DNA of 31,712 bases from DASZQY01 sp048498575 (GTDB lineage: Bacteria; Pseudomonadota; Alphaproteobacteria; Rhizobiales; Kaistiaceae): positions 1 to 31,712 of the forward strand of contig JBEHXS010000011.1 in assembly GCA_048498575.1 (NCBI GenBank), read 5' to 3'. The position numbers and the translations under genes are program-made. Positions 1 to 7,737 of this stretch are shown here, piece by piece. Position 1 is the first letter of the stretch, and every line of letters starts with the position of its first letter. The notes beneath the pieces are model-generated. The model was not told where the DNA came from and made no database searches. It saw only the letters and a list, made by a program, of their open reading frames with translations.

Positions 1-47
1 AGAAGGCGCTAACCCAACCCGCGACGGGAACCACGAGGCCAATTCCC

Positions 48-1028
48 ATGTCCATGACTGCCGAGCAGATCGTCGATCGACGGCGTATCCGTCGCAAACT
101 GTCGTTCTGGCGCTTCGTCGCGGTGATCGCCGTGATCGTGGTGCTGGCGGTGGCTCTGTTCGCGGCGGGCGGCCGCAACGGCCTCGTGCCGAAAGAGGCG
201 CAGATCGCGCGCATCACGGTCTCGGGGTTCATCGCCGACGACCGCAACGAGACCGACATGCTGGCGAAGCTCGCCCAGGACCCGTCGGTCAAGGGCGTGA
301 TCGTGGCGATCGATTCGACCGGCGGCTCGACCACCGGCGGCGAGGCGCTCTACGAAAACCTGCGCAAGCTGGCGCAGGCGAAGCCGACGGTCGCGACGAT
401 CGGCACGTTCGGCGCCTCGGCCGCGTACATGGCAGCGATCGCCACCGACCATATCGTGGCGCGGCGGACCTCCCTCACCGGCTCGATCGGCGTGCTGTTC
501 GAATATCCGGAAGTCAGCGACCTGCTGACGCGGCTCGGCGTCAAGGTCGAGGACATCAAGAGCGCGCCGCTGAAGGCTTCGCCCAATCCCTTCGAGCCGA
601 CCAGCGACGAGGCGCGGGCCGTGATCCAGGGCGTCGTCGCCGACACCTTCTCGTGGTTCGTCGATATCGTCGCGGAGCGGCGCAACCTGCCGCGCGACCA
701 GGCGCTGACGCTGGCGGACGGGCGCATCTACACTGGCAACCAGGCGCTCGGCGTGAAGCTGATCGACGAGATCGGCGGCGAAGACAAGGCGATTGCCTGG
801 CTCGGAACGAAGGGCGTCGACGGCAAGCTGCCGGTAAAGGACTGGCGCCCCGACGCGCCGGGGCGCGGTGTTTTCCCGTTCGCGAACGCAGCGGTCGACT
901 GGCTGCTGCAGACGAGCGGTTTCGGACAATTGATTCCAACTTCGATCATCGACCGCCTGCTGCCGGCGAGCCTAAAACTTGACGGTCTCCTGTCGCTTTG
1001 GCAGGGTCAGGCCGGCGGGGATACGTGA
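48..1028 (+). CDS. sppA: Signal peptide peptidase SppA, short form (S49 family serine protease)
   Basis: 326 aa, a membrane-bound serine protease that degrades signal peptides left in the inner membrane after secretion. A basic N-terminus (residues 11-17) is followed by one hydrophobic segment at about 21-42, so the catalytic domain should lie in the periplasm. The S49 Ser/Lys dyad is visible: Ser124 in GASAAYMAA and Lys176 in SAPLKAS. The 52-residue separation is the same as in Bacillus SppA. The length fits the short, single-domain form rather than the duplicated E. coli enzyme. The ATG at 48 is chosen; a second in-frame ATG lies at 54 and cannot be excluded. The preceding 47 bases show only a weak GAGG ribosome site near 34-37. 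ihfB follows after 17 bases, so co-transcription is likely. Confidence 0.93.
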   Translation: MSMTAEQIVDRRRIRRKLSFWRFVAVIAVIVVLAVALFAAGGRNGLVPKEAQIARITVSGFIADDRNETDMLAKLAQDPSVKGVIVAIDSTGGSTTGGEALYENLRKLAQAKPTVATIGTFGASAAYMAAIATDHIVARRTSLTGSIGVLFEYPEVSDLLTRLGVKVEDIKSAPLKASPNPFEPTSDEARAVIQGVVADTFSWFVDIVAERRNLPRDQALTLADGRIYTGNQALGVKLIDEIGGEDKAIAWLGTKGVDGKLPVKDWRPDAPGRGVFPFANAAVDWLLQTSGFGQLIPTSIIDRLLPASLKLDGLLSLWQGQAGGDT

Positions 1029-1045
1029 CCTGCGGGGGCGGCGCG

Positions 1046-1324
1046 ATGATTAAGTCGGAACTTGTCCAGCGCATTTCCGAACGCAATCCGCATCTCTACC
1101 AGCGCGACGTCGAGCATATCGTCAACGCCATCCTGAGCGAGATCACCAATGCGCTGGCGCGCGGCGACCGGGTCGAGCTACGCGGCTTCGGTGCCTTCAG
1201 CGTCAAGAACCGCCCAGCGCGCACGGGACGCAACCCGCGCACCGGCACGCGCGTCGCCGTGACCGAAAAATACGTGCCCTTCTTCAAGACGGGCAAGGAG
1301 ATGCGCGAGCGCCTCAACACCTGA
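1046..1324 (+). CDS. ihfB: Integration host factor beta subunit
   Basis: 92 aa, a nucleoid-associated DNA-bending protein that pairs with IHF alpha (not in this window). The start MIKSELVQRI matches the family exactly, so the ATG at 1046 is preferred over an upstream in-frame codon at 998 that would overlap sppA. A G-rich stretch (1034-1038) 8 bases upstream can serve as ribosome site. The DNA-binding beta arm is complete, with RNPRTG at 62-67 including the intercalating Pro64. The GFGAF turn at 48-52 is also conserved. The length is normal (about 94 aa in enterics). It lies between sppA and a lapA-like gene, the usual Hyphomicrobiales order. Confidence 0.95.
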   Translation: MIKSELVQRISERNPHLYQRDVEHIVNAILSEITNALARGDRVELRGFGAFSVKNRPARTGRNPRTGTRVAVTEKYVPFFKTGKEMRERLNT

Positions 1325-1375
1325 GGCTGCTTTTCGCCGTTTGACAGCGCCGCCCGGCTGATGGATGACAGCCTT

Positions 1376-1723
1376 ATGCGGCGCTTCCTCTATCTCTTCG
1401 TCGTGCTGCCGATCGCGCTCATCGTCATCGCCCTTTCGGTCGCCAACCGCGGCTGGGTGACGTTCTCGCTCGACCCGATTGGCCCGGCCGCGCCGGGCTG
1501 GTCGCTGAGCGCGCCGCTGTTCGCGTTCCTGTTCGCCGCCGTGGCGCTGGGCATCGTGATCGGGGGAATTGCCACCTGGTTCCGGCAGGGCCGATGGCGC
1601 CATGCCGCCCGGCTGGAACGGGCGACGGCCGACCGGCTGCGAGCCGACATCGCGCGGCTGCGTGAGCGGCTCGAGGCGATCACGCCGGCGCTCGGCGCGC
1701 CCCACGACCGCGACGCCGCCTGA
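1376..1723 (+). CDS. LapA/DUF1049-domain inner-membrane protein
   Basis: 115 aa from the preferred ATG at 1376. An ATG at 1361 would add five residues, but it lacks a ribosome site and homologues usually begin right before the first membrane segment. Two hydrophobic segments, about 3-23 (LYLFVVLPIALIVIAL) and 45-66, are followed by a basic stretch and a helical, Arg/Glu-rich tail (about 70-105) likely to form a coiled coil. The motif ANRGWVTFSLDP between the segments is typical of the LapA (lipopolysaccharide assembly protein A) domain family. In E. coli LapA works with LapB in envelope quality control, but no lapB is seen here. The role in this organism is therefore an inference. It sits between ihfB and trpF as in other Hyphomicrobiales. 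Confidence 0.85.
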   Translation: MRRFLYLFVVLPIALIVIALSVANRGWVTFSLDPIGPAAPGWSLSAPLFAFLFAAVALGIVIGGIATWFRQGRWRHAARLERATADRLRADIARLRERLEAITPALGAPHDRDAA

Positions 1724-1776
1724 CGCCCCTTGCCGGTTGGACACGACCGGCGGATTCATGCGAAATCCCGACTGAA

Positions 1777-2445
1777 ATGACCCTGACCGTGAAAATTTGC
1801 GGACTTTCGACCGAGGAGACGCTGGACGCGGCGCTGGCCGCCGGCGCCGACATGGTCGGATTCGTGTTCTTCCGGAAGAGCCCGCGGTTCGTCTCGACGG
1901 AGATCGCGGCGAGACTCGCCGACCGGGCGCGCGGCCGGGCCGAGATTGCGGCCCTCACCGTCGACATGGACGACAGCGACCTCGGCGCCATCGTCGACGC
2001 CGTCGCGCCGGACTGGTTGCAACTCCACGGCAGCGAGAGCGCCGAACGCGTCGCGGACATCCGGCGCCGGTTCAAGCGACGCACGATGAAGGCGATCGGC
2101 GTCCGTACGAAGGCCGATCTTGCCGCCGCCAGGACCTACGAAGCCGTTGCCGATCTGCTGATGCTGGACGCCAAGCCGCCGCAGGATGCCACCCGGCCCG
2201 GCGGCAACGGCCTGACGTTCGACTGGACCTTGCTCAAGGACGCTCCGCTCACCGTGCCGTACCTCCTCTCCGGCGGACTGACGCCGGCAAACGTTGGCGA
2301 GGCGATCCGGATAACGGGCACGACGGGCGTTGACGTTTCCTCGGGCGTCGAGACGGCACCGGGACGGAAGGACCCGGCGCTCATCCGCGCCTTCATCGTC
2401 AATGCCCGCGCCGCGGCGCGCCAACCGGAAAAAGCCGCATCATGA
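1777..2445 (+). CDS. trpF: Phosphoribosylanthranilate isomerase
   Basis: 222 aa, monofunctional. It converts N-(5'-phosphoribosyl)anthranilate to CdRP, the third step of tryptophan synthesis. It has a (beta/alpha)8-barrel pattern with the catalytic general base Cys8 in VKICGLST and the general acid Asp131 in LMLDAKPP. The phosphate-binding loops GGNG (142-145) and LLSGGLTPANV near the C-terminus are also visible. The ATG at 1777 gives the family N-terminus directly before the first strand. The stop codon overlaps the trpB start (ATGA at 2442-2445), so trpB translation is likely coupled. Unlike enteric TrpC-TrpF, it is not fused to indole-glycerol-phosphate synthase, which is absent from this window. 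Confidence 0.96.
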   Translation: MTLTVKICGLSTEETLDAALAAGADMVGFVFFRKSPRFVSTEIAARLADRARGRAEIAALTVDMDDSDLGAIVDAVAPDWLQLHGSESAERVADIRRRFKRRTMKAIGVRTKADLAAARTYEAVADLLMLDAKPPQDATRPGGNGLTFDWTLLKDAPLTVPYLLSGGLTPANVGEAIRITGTTGVDVSSGVETAPGRKDPALIRAFIVNARAAARQPEKAAS

Positions 2446-3677
2446 GCGCGCCTCAACCTAGCCAGCAGACGCCCAACAGCTACCGCACCGGACCGGACGA
2501 GCGCGGCTTCTTCGGCATCTTCGGCGGGCGTTTCGTCGCCGAGACGCTGATGCCGCTGATCCTCGAACTTGAGACGGCCTACAACACCGCGAAAGACGAT
2601 CCGGCCTTCCACGCCGAACTCACCAACCTCAACAAGCATTATGCCGGCCGGCCCTCGCCGCTCTATTTCGCCGAGCGGCTCACCCAGCATCTGGGTGGCG
2701 CAAAAATCTACCTGAAGCGCGAAGAGCTGAACCACACCGGCTCGCACAAGATCAACAATTGCCTCGGGCAGATTCTGCTGGCACGGCGTATGGGTAAGAC
2801 ACGCATCATCGCCGAGACCGGCGCCGGACAGCACGGCGTCGCGGCGGCTACCGTATCGGCGCGCTTCGGCTTCCCGTGCGTCGTCTACATGGGCGCCACC
2901 GACGTCGAGCGGCAGAAGCCGAACGTGTTCCGCATGCGGATGCTCGGCGCCGAGGTGCATCCGGTGACCGCCGGCAACGGCACGCTCAAGGATGCGATGA
3001 ACGAGGCACTGCGCGACTGGGTGACCAACGTCACCGACACCTATTACCTGATCGGCACCGCGGCCGGCCCGCACCCCTACCCCGAGATGGTGCGCGACTT
3101 CCAGTCGGTGATCGGCAACGAAACGCGCGAGCAGATCATGGAGCTCGAAGGCCGGCTGCCGGACGCAATCGTCGCCTGCATTGGCGGCGGCTCCAACGCG
3201 ATCGGCATCTTTCACCCGTTCCTCGACGACGCCGAGGTCAAGATTTACGGCGTGGAGGCCGCAGGCCACGGGCTCGAGGTCGAGAACGGCCACGCTGCCT
3301 CGATGAATGGCGGGCGGCCGGGCGTGCTCCACGGCAACCGCACCTACCTGCTGCAGGACGCCGACGGACAGATCCTCGAAGGCCATTCGATCTCGGCGGG
3401 ACTCGACTATCCCGGCGTAGGCCCGGAGCATTCGTGGCTGCGCGACACGGGCCGCGTGAAGTACGTGCCGGCGACGGACAACGAGGCGCTCGAAGCGTTC
3501 CAGCTGCTCACCAAGATCGAGGGCATCATCCCGGCGCTCGAGTCGGCGCACGCGCTCGCCTACGTCACCAAGCTCGCGCCGACCATGGGCAAGGACGAGA
3601 TCATCGTCGCCAACCTTTCCGGCCGCGGCGACAAGGACGTGTTCACCGTCGCCAAGCATTTGGGAATGGACATATGA
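2442..3677 (+). CDS. trpB: Tryptophan synthase beta chain
   Basis: 411 aa, a PLP enzyme joining indole and serine in the alpha2beta2 tryptophan synthase complex. The PLP-binding lysine is Lys103 in NHTGSHKINN. The catalytic glutamate is Glu125 in AETGAGQHG, and the PLP-phosphate loop GGGSN lies at 248-252. Length and N-terminus (about 20 extra residues before the conserved GIFGG) are normal for the alphaproteobacterial TrpB1 type. It overlaps trpF by four bases upstream and the small exported-protein gene by four bases downstream (ATGA at 3674-3677). A GGAAAAAG stretch inside the end of trpF is the probable ribosome site. Confidence 0.97.
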   Translation: MSAPQPSQQTPNSYRTGPDERGFFGIFGGRFVAETLMPLILELETAYNTAKDDPAFHAELTNLNKHYAGRPSPLYFAERLTQHLGGAKIYLKREELNHTGSHKINNCLGQILLARRMGKTRIIAETGAGQHGVAAATVSARFGFPCVVYMGATDVERQKPNVFRMRMLGAEVHPVTAGNGTLKDAMNEALRDWVTNVTDTYYLIGTAAGPHPYPEMVRDFQSVIGNETREQIMELEGRLPDAIVACIGGGSNAIGIFHPFLDDAEVKIYGVEAAGHGLEVENGHAASMNGGRPGVLHGNRTYLLQDADGQILEGHSISAGLDYPGVGPEHSWLRDTGRVKYVPATDNEALEAFQLLTKIEGIIPALESAHALAYVTKLAPTMGKDEIIVANLSGRGDKDVFTVAKHLGMDI

Positions 3678-4153
3678 GGCGGGCTCTTGGAGTTGCCGTC
3701 GCGACTCTCGCTCTCGCCGCGCCCCTCCCGGCCTTCGCCGACTGGGCGTTCTCGGACGACAAGCAATCGCTGCTGCTGGAGGATGACGATTACGGCCTGA
3801 TGTTCCTCGACTTTACGTGTCGCAACGGGGAACTCACGGCCGACTATTCGACGCTCGACGATGAGCCGGAGACGTTGCCGGTAGACGCTAGCGTTCGTCT
3901 CAACGTGGCGCTCGATGGCGGCAAGCGGGTGAGCTTTCCCGTGGTGGCGGACGACAAGGAAGGTTTGACTTACGGCCTCGGCGACCGTGATGCGCCTACG
4001 CTGTGGTCGCTGGTTGCCGACAAGGGCGTGCCGTTCACGGCGGACCTCCGCTTCGGGAAGTCGATCGCCTGGCAGGCGCACTTCGATCGCGGGGGTTACG
4101 ACACGCTAAAGGATCAGCTCGTGACGTTTTGCCCGGAGCCGAAGGCGCAATGA
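3674..4153 (+). CDS. Small exported protein of unknown function inside the trp cluster
   Basis: 159 aa; I do not recognise a family. The N-terminus is a clear Sec signal peptide: a basic start (MRR), a hydrophobic core at about 5-19, and probable cleavage after Ala22 (AFA|DW). The mature part is about 137 aa, acidic and predicted beta-rich, with only two cysteines, Cys49 in FTCRNG and Cys153 in TFCPEP. A single N-to-C disulfide in the periplasm is plausible. The start is fixed by ATGA overlaps at both ends: its ATG overlaps the trpB stop and its stop overlaps the trpA start. It must therefore be translated with tryptophan synthase, although its product should leave the cytoplasm. Nothing in the sequence links it to tryptophan chemistry. 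Confidence 0.85.
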   Translation: MRRALGVAVATLALAAPLPAFADWAFSDDKQSLLLEDDDYGLMFLDFTCRNGELTADYSTLDDEPETLPVDASVRLNVALDGGKRVSFPVVADDKEGLTYGLGDRDAPTLWSLVADKGVPFTADLRFGKSIAWQAHFDRGGYDTLKDQLVTFCPEPKAQ

Positions 4154-4989
4154 CCATGCGTATCGAGCGGCGATTTCAGGCGCTGAAGGCTGAGGGACGG
4201 CCGGGATTGGTGACCTTCACCACGGCCGGCGACCCCGACTACGAGACGTCGCTGGCAATCATAAAATCGCTACCCAAGGCAGGGGCGGATTTGATCGAGA
4301 TCGGGATGCCGTTCTCCGACCCGATGGCCGACGGGCCGGCAATCCAGGCGTCCGGACAGCGGGCGCTCAAGGCCGGACAGACGCTGAAAAAGACGCTTTC
4401 CATGGTCCGCGACTTCCGGACAGGCGAACCGGACACGCCGGTCATCCTGATGGGCTACTACAACCCGATCTACATCTATGGGAACGCGAAGTTTCTCGCC
4501 GACGCCAAGGCGGCGGGGGTGGACGGGCTGATCGTCGTCGACCTGCCGCCGGAGGCCGACGACGAGCTCTGCCTGCCGGCCATGGACGCCGGGCTCAACT
4601 TCATCCGCCTGGCGACACCGACGACCGACGACAAGCGGCTGCCGACGGTGCTCAAACATACTTCGGGCTTCGTTTACTACGTCTCGATCACCGGGATTAC
4701 CGGGATGGCGTCGGCCGACCCGGTGGCGGTGAGCAAGGCGGTGGAAAGAATCAAACGGCACACCACATTGCCGGTAGCGGTCGGCTTCGGCGTGAAGAAC
4801 GCTGCGCAGGCACGCGCTATCGGACAGGCAGCCGATGCGGTCGTGGTAGGATCGGCGGTAGTCAGTGCGGTCAAGGATTCGCTCGATGCCGGCGGCCACG
4901 CCACCAAACGCACGGTCGGCGCCGTGACCGACCTGGTGGCCGATCTTGCGGCCGGCGTGCGGGCAGCCCGCATGGCCGCGGCAGAATAA
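4150..4989 (+). CDS. trpA: Tryptophan synthase alpha chain
   Basis: 279 aa, cleaving indole-3-glycerol phosphate to indole, which is channelled to TrpB. The catalytic Glu50 (DLIEIGMPFSDP) and Asp61 (MADGP) are in place, equivalent to E. coli Glu49 and Asp60. The phosphate-binding GFGVKN and GSAVV segments are intact near the C-terminus. The ATG at 4150 is chosen because it overlaps the preceding stop (ATGA) and gives MTMRIERRF, like homologues. An ATG at 4156 has a better-spaced GAAGG ribosome site (4141-4145) and is a real alternative. accD follows after 13 bases. Confidence 0.96.
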   Translation: MTMRIERRFQALKAEGRPGLVTFTTAGDPDYETSLAIIKSLPKAGADLIEIGMPFSDPMADGPAIQASGQRALKAGQTLKKTLSMVRDFRTGEPDTPVILMGYYNPIYIYGNAKFLADAKAAGVDGLIVVDLPPEADDELCLPAMDAGLNFIRLATPTTDDKRLPTVLKHTSGFVYYVSITGITGMASADPVAVSKAVERIKRHTTLPVAVGFGVKNAAQARAIGQAADAVVVGSAVVSAVKDSLDAGGHATKRTVGAVTDLVADLAAGVRAARMAAAE

Positions 4990-4993
4990 GGAA
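4987..4993 (+). promoter_or_regulatory. Ribosome binding site deciding the accD GTG start
   Basis: TAAGGAA overlaps the trpA stop codon and lies about 10 bases before the GTG at 5003. It supports that GTG over an in-frame ATG at 4946 lying inside trpA, which would add 19 residues absent from homologues. Confidence 0.6.
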
Positions 4994-5002
4994 ACAGGCC
5001 CA

Positions 5003-5884
5003 GTGAGCTGGATCAGCAACGTCGTCCGCCCGAAGATCCGCAACCTGCTCAACAAGCGGGAAGTCGGCCAGAACCTCTGGATCAAGTGTCCGGAGACCGG
5101 CGAGATGGTGTTCCATCGCGACCTCGAGGCCAACGACTACGTCATCCCGGGCTCCGGCTACCACATGCGGATGACGACGAAGCAGCGCTTCGAGCATTTC
5201 TTCGACCGCCACGAATACGCGCAGGTGGCACTGCCCGACGTGCCGGTGGACCCGCTGAAGTTCCGCGACGAGCGGCGCTACACGGAGCGGCTGCGCGATG
5301 CGCGCGCCAAGACCGGCGCGGCCGATGCCGTGCAGGTCGCGCTCGGCACCGTCGAGCAGGTGCCGGTGGTAGCGGCGGTTCAGGACTTCGCCTTCATGGG
5401 CGGCTCGCTCGGCATGGCGGCCGGCGAGGCGATCATCACCGGCATGCTGACGGCGGTGGAGCGCAAGCAGCCGTTCGTGCTGTTCGCCGCTTCCGGCGGA
5501 GCGCGCATGCAGGAAGGCGTGATGTCGCTGATGCAATTGCCGCGTACGACGGTGGCGGTCGAGGCGATGCACGACGCCAAGGTGCCGTACATCGTGGTGC
5601 TGACCAACCCGACCATGGGCGGCGTCACCGCCTCCTACGCCATGCTGGGCGACGTGCACATCGCCGAGCCCGGCGCGCTGATCGGCTTCGCCGGCCCGCG
5701 CGTCATCGAGCAGACGATCCGCGAGAAGCTGCCGGAAGGCTTCCAGCGTTCCGAATTCCTGCGCGAGCACGGCATGGTCGACCTCGTCATCCACCGCCAC
5801 AAGCTCAGGCCGACGATCGCGCGGCTCTGCCGCCTGCTCGGGGCCCGCGAGCTGCCGGCCCTTCTGCCCGCGGCGGCGGAATAA
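5003..5884 (+). CDS. accD: Acetyl-CoA carboxylase carboxyltransferase subunit beta
   Basis: 293 aa, starting at GTG. With AccA it moves the carboxyl group from biotin-BCCP to acetyl-CoA, giving malonyl-CoA for fatty-acid synthesis. The crotonase-fold core is complete: AASGGARMQEG at 163-172, and NPTMGGVTASYAMLGD at 202-217 with the Gly-Gly oxyanion hole. The N-terminal zinc ribbon of the E. coli protein (four cysteines) is degenerate. Only Cys29 in LWIKCPETGE remains, and the second CxxC pair is replaced by IPGSGYHM. As far as I know this loss is common in alphaproteobacteria and not a defect of this copy. It sits between trpA and folC, the common order in many bacteria. Confidence 0.95.
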   Translation: MSWISNVVRPKIRNLLNKREVGQNLWIKCPETGEMVFHRDLEANDYVIPGSGYHMRMTTKQRFEHFFDRHEYAQVALPDVPVDPLKFRDERRYTERLRDARAKTGAADAVQVALGTVEQVPVVAAVQDFAFMGGSLGMAAGEAIITGMLTAVERKQPFVLFAASGGARMQEGVMSLMQLPRTTVAVEAMHDAKVPYIVVLTNPTMGGVTASYAMLGDVHIAEPGALIGFAGPRVIEQTIREKLPEGFQRSEFLREHGMVDLVIHRHKLRPTIARLCRLLGARELPALLPAAAE

Positions 5885-5895
5885 CGCCGCTTCCC

Positions 5896-7209
5896 GTGGA
5901 CAGGTCCAGCGCCATACTGGAGCGCCTGACGACGCTCCATCCGAAGGAGATCGACCTGTCGCTCGAGCGGGTCGAGCGGCTGATGGCCGACCTCGGCCAC
6001 CCCGAGCGGCAGATGGCGCCGGTGATCCACGTCGCCGGGACCAACGGCAAGGGCTCGACCACCGCCTTCATGCGCGCCATGCTGGAGGCCGCCGGCAAGC
6101 GCGTCCACGTCTACACCTCGCCGCACCTCGTGCGTTTTCACGAGCGGATTCGGCTGGGCACCGCGACCGGCAGCGCCTTCGTCGACGAGGACGAGCTTGC
6201 CGACGAGCTCATCCGCGTCGAGACCATCAATGCCGGGCGGCCGATCACGCAGTTCGAGATCACCACCGCGGCGGCGTTCACGATCTTCGCCCGCCACCCG
6301 GCCGACATCGTGCTGCTCGAGGTCGGCCTCGGCGGGCGGCTCGACGCGACCAACGTGATCGAGGCGCCGCTCGCCGCCGTGATCACGCCGGTGGCGCTCG
6401 ACCACGAAAAATTCCTGGGCGCGACGCTGACGGCGATCGCGCACGAGAAGGCCGGCATCCTGAAGCGCGGCCGGCCCGGCATCATCGGCCCGCAAACCCC
6501 GGAAGCACTGGACGAGATCGAACGCGAGGGGGCGCGCAAGCGCGCCGACCTGTTCATCGCCAACCGCGACTGGGTGGCGCACCCGGAAGGCGGGCGGCTG
6601 GTCTACCAGGACGAGGACGGGCTCATCGACCTGCCGGCGCCGCGCCTACCGGGACGACACCAATACGCCAACGCCGGAACAGCGGTGGCGGCGCTGAGGC
6701 GCGCCGGGCTGAAGCTGCCGGTCGCGGCCTACGAGACAGGGCTCGCCACCGTGGAGTGGCCGGCGCGGCTGCAATCGCTGAGCGGCGGCTCGATCGCCGC
6801 CCGGCTGCCGGAAGCCGAGATATGGCTGGACGGCGGGCACAACCCGGCCGCCGGGCATGTCATCGCCGAAGCGATGGCGGACCTCGAGGAGCGCGCGCCG
6901 AAGCCGCTGGTTCTGGTGACCGGGATGCTCAACACCAAGGATCCGATCGGCTTCTTCCGGCCGTTCGCCGGGCTGGCGCGGCGCGTCTATACGGTGCCGG
7001 TGCCGGGCGCGCCGGCGAGCCGCACGGCCGTGGAGCTGGCAGAGGCGGCCACAGCCGCCGGGCTGACGGCGGAGCCGGCCAGAGACGTCGACGCGGCGCT
7101 GGAGGCCATTCGTGGCCGGCAGTTCGAGGCGCCGCCGCGGGTGCTGATCTGCGGCTCGCTCTATCTCGCGGGAACGGTGCTCTCGGAAAACGGCACTCCG
7201 CCGGCGTAG
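5896..7209 (+). CDS. folC: Bifunctional folylpolyglutamate synthase / dihydrofolate synthase
   Basis: 437 aa. It adds glutamate to dihydropteroate and then to folates, using ATP; it is a Mur-ligase-family enzyme in the cytoplasm. The P-loop HVAGTNGKGS lies at about 45-54, followed by YTSPHLV. The second-domain signature WLDGGHNPAAG lies around residue 310. The GTG at 5896 (MDRSSAILERL after initiation) fits homologues that begin about ten residues before LHPKEIDLSL. No ATG is suitably placed, because the reading frame runs open far back into accD. It begins 11 bases after the accD stop and ends 4 bases before a thioredoxin gene on the opposite strand, leaving no room for a separate terminator between them. 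Confidence 0.93.
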   Translation: MDRSSAILERLTTLHPKEIDLSLERVERLMADLGHPERQMAPVIHVAGTNGKGSTTAFMRAMLEAAGKRVHVYTSPHLVRFHERIRLGTATGSAFVDEDELADELIRVETINAGRPITQFEITTAAAFTIFARHPADIVLLEVGLGGRLDATNVIEAPLAAVITPVALDHEKFLGATLTAIAHEKAGILKRGRPGIIGPQTPEALDEIEREGARKRADLFIANRDWVAHPEGGRLVYQDEDGLIDLPAPRLPGRHQYANAGTAVAALRRAGLKLPVAAYETGLATVEWPARLQSLSGGSIAARLPEAEIWLDGGHNPAAGHVIAEAMADLEERAPKPLVLVTGMLNTKDPIGFFRPFAGLARRVYTVPVPGAPASRTAVELAEAATAAGLTAEPARDVDAALEAIRGRQFEAPPRVLICGSLYLAGTVLSENGTPPA

Positions 7210-7213
7210 GGCT

Positions 7214-7534
7214 CTAGGTCGCTGCCTTGATCCAGTCGGACAGCCGGCTCTTCGGCGCAGCACCCACCTGCATCGCGACCGGCTCGCCGTTCTTGAACAC
7301 CATCAGCGTCGGCATCGAGCGGACACCGTAACGGGTGGAAATTCCCGGATGGAGGTCGACGTCGAGCTTGGCGATCTTCACGCGGCCGGCCAGTTCCTCC
7401 GAGATTGCCTCGAGGAAGGGCGCGATGGCGTGGCAGGGCGGGCACCACTCCGCCGTGAAATCAACGACTACCGGTATATCGGCGGCAAGCACATCGGCGT
7501 CGAACGAGGCTTCGGTGACGGGAACGGTAGCCAT
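7214..7534 (-). CDS. Thioredoxin paralogue with CPPC active site
   Basis: 106 aa, a single thioredoxin domain, cytoplasmic (no signal peptide). The redox motif reads AEWCPPCHAI instead of canonical AEWCGPCxMI, and the conserved Trp just before it (FWAEW) is Thr (FTAEW). The cis-Pro loop SMPTL and the C-terminal helix are normal. By hand alignment about two thirds of residues match the canonical thioredoxin immediately upstream on this strand, so it is a tandem duplicate that has since changed its active site. A good ribosome site (AGGAGA) precedes the ATG. A strong terminator separates it from the upstream copy, so it needs read-through or its own promoter in 7535-7615. Redox activity is likely but potential and partners may differ. 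Confidence 0.88.
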   Translation of the reverse strand: MATVPVTEASFDADVLAADIPVVVDFTAEWCPPCHAIAPFLEAISEELAGRVKIAKLDVDLHPGISTRYGVRSMPTLMVFKNGEPVAMQVGAAPKSRLSDWIKAAT

Positions 7535-7608
7535 GGAAGCGAATCTCCTGCTGTTGGAACCGCAGGCTGAAGCGCAATGCCATCGCGATCAAGGAAACGA
7601 ATTCCACG

Positions 7609-7645
7609 CGGGCAACAAAAAACCGGGAGCGCAAGGCTCCCGGTT
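7609..7645 (-). terminator. Rho-independent terminator after trxA
   Basis: A perfect 10-base-pair stem (7621-7630 with 7636-7645, AACCGGGAGC/GCTCCCGGTT) with a 5-base loop is followed on the minus strand by a run of six T (7615-7620). It lies between the two thioredoxin genes and should end transcripts of the addA-side copy. Confidence 0.85.
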
Positions 7646-7714
7646 CGATTCAATCCGATGACGGAGGGGAGATCCCCTTCCCTCGCCCGGCCTATCGGCT
7701 GGGCTCGCGGGGGA

Positions 7715-7737
7715 TGACCGCCACTTCGTGGCGGTCA
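7715..7737 (-). repeat. Hairpin overlapping the trxA stop codon
   Basis: Inverted repeat TGACCGCCAC / GTGGCGGTCA, 10 base pairs with a 3-base loop. One arm carries the TGA stop of the canonical thioredoxin gene. No T-run follows, so it is more likely an mRNA 3'-end stabiliser or translation-end structure than the terminator, which lies about 70 bases further on. Confidence 0.6.

Noticed and set aside
1341..1369. A perfect TTGACA at 1341-1346 as a promoter for the lapA-like gene
   Set aside because: At 16-18 bases downstream the best hexamers (GATGAC and neighbours) match -10 poorly, and the start codon region would lie inside the promoter. Operon transcription is simpler.
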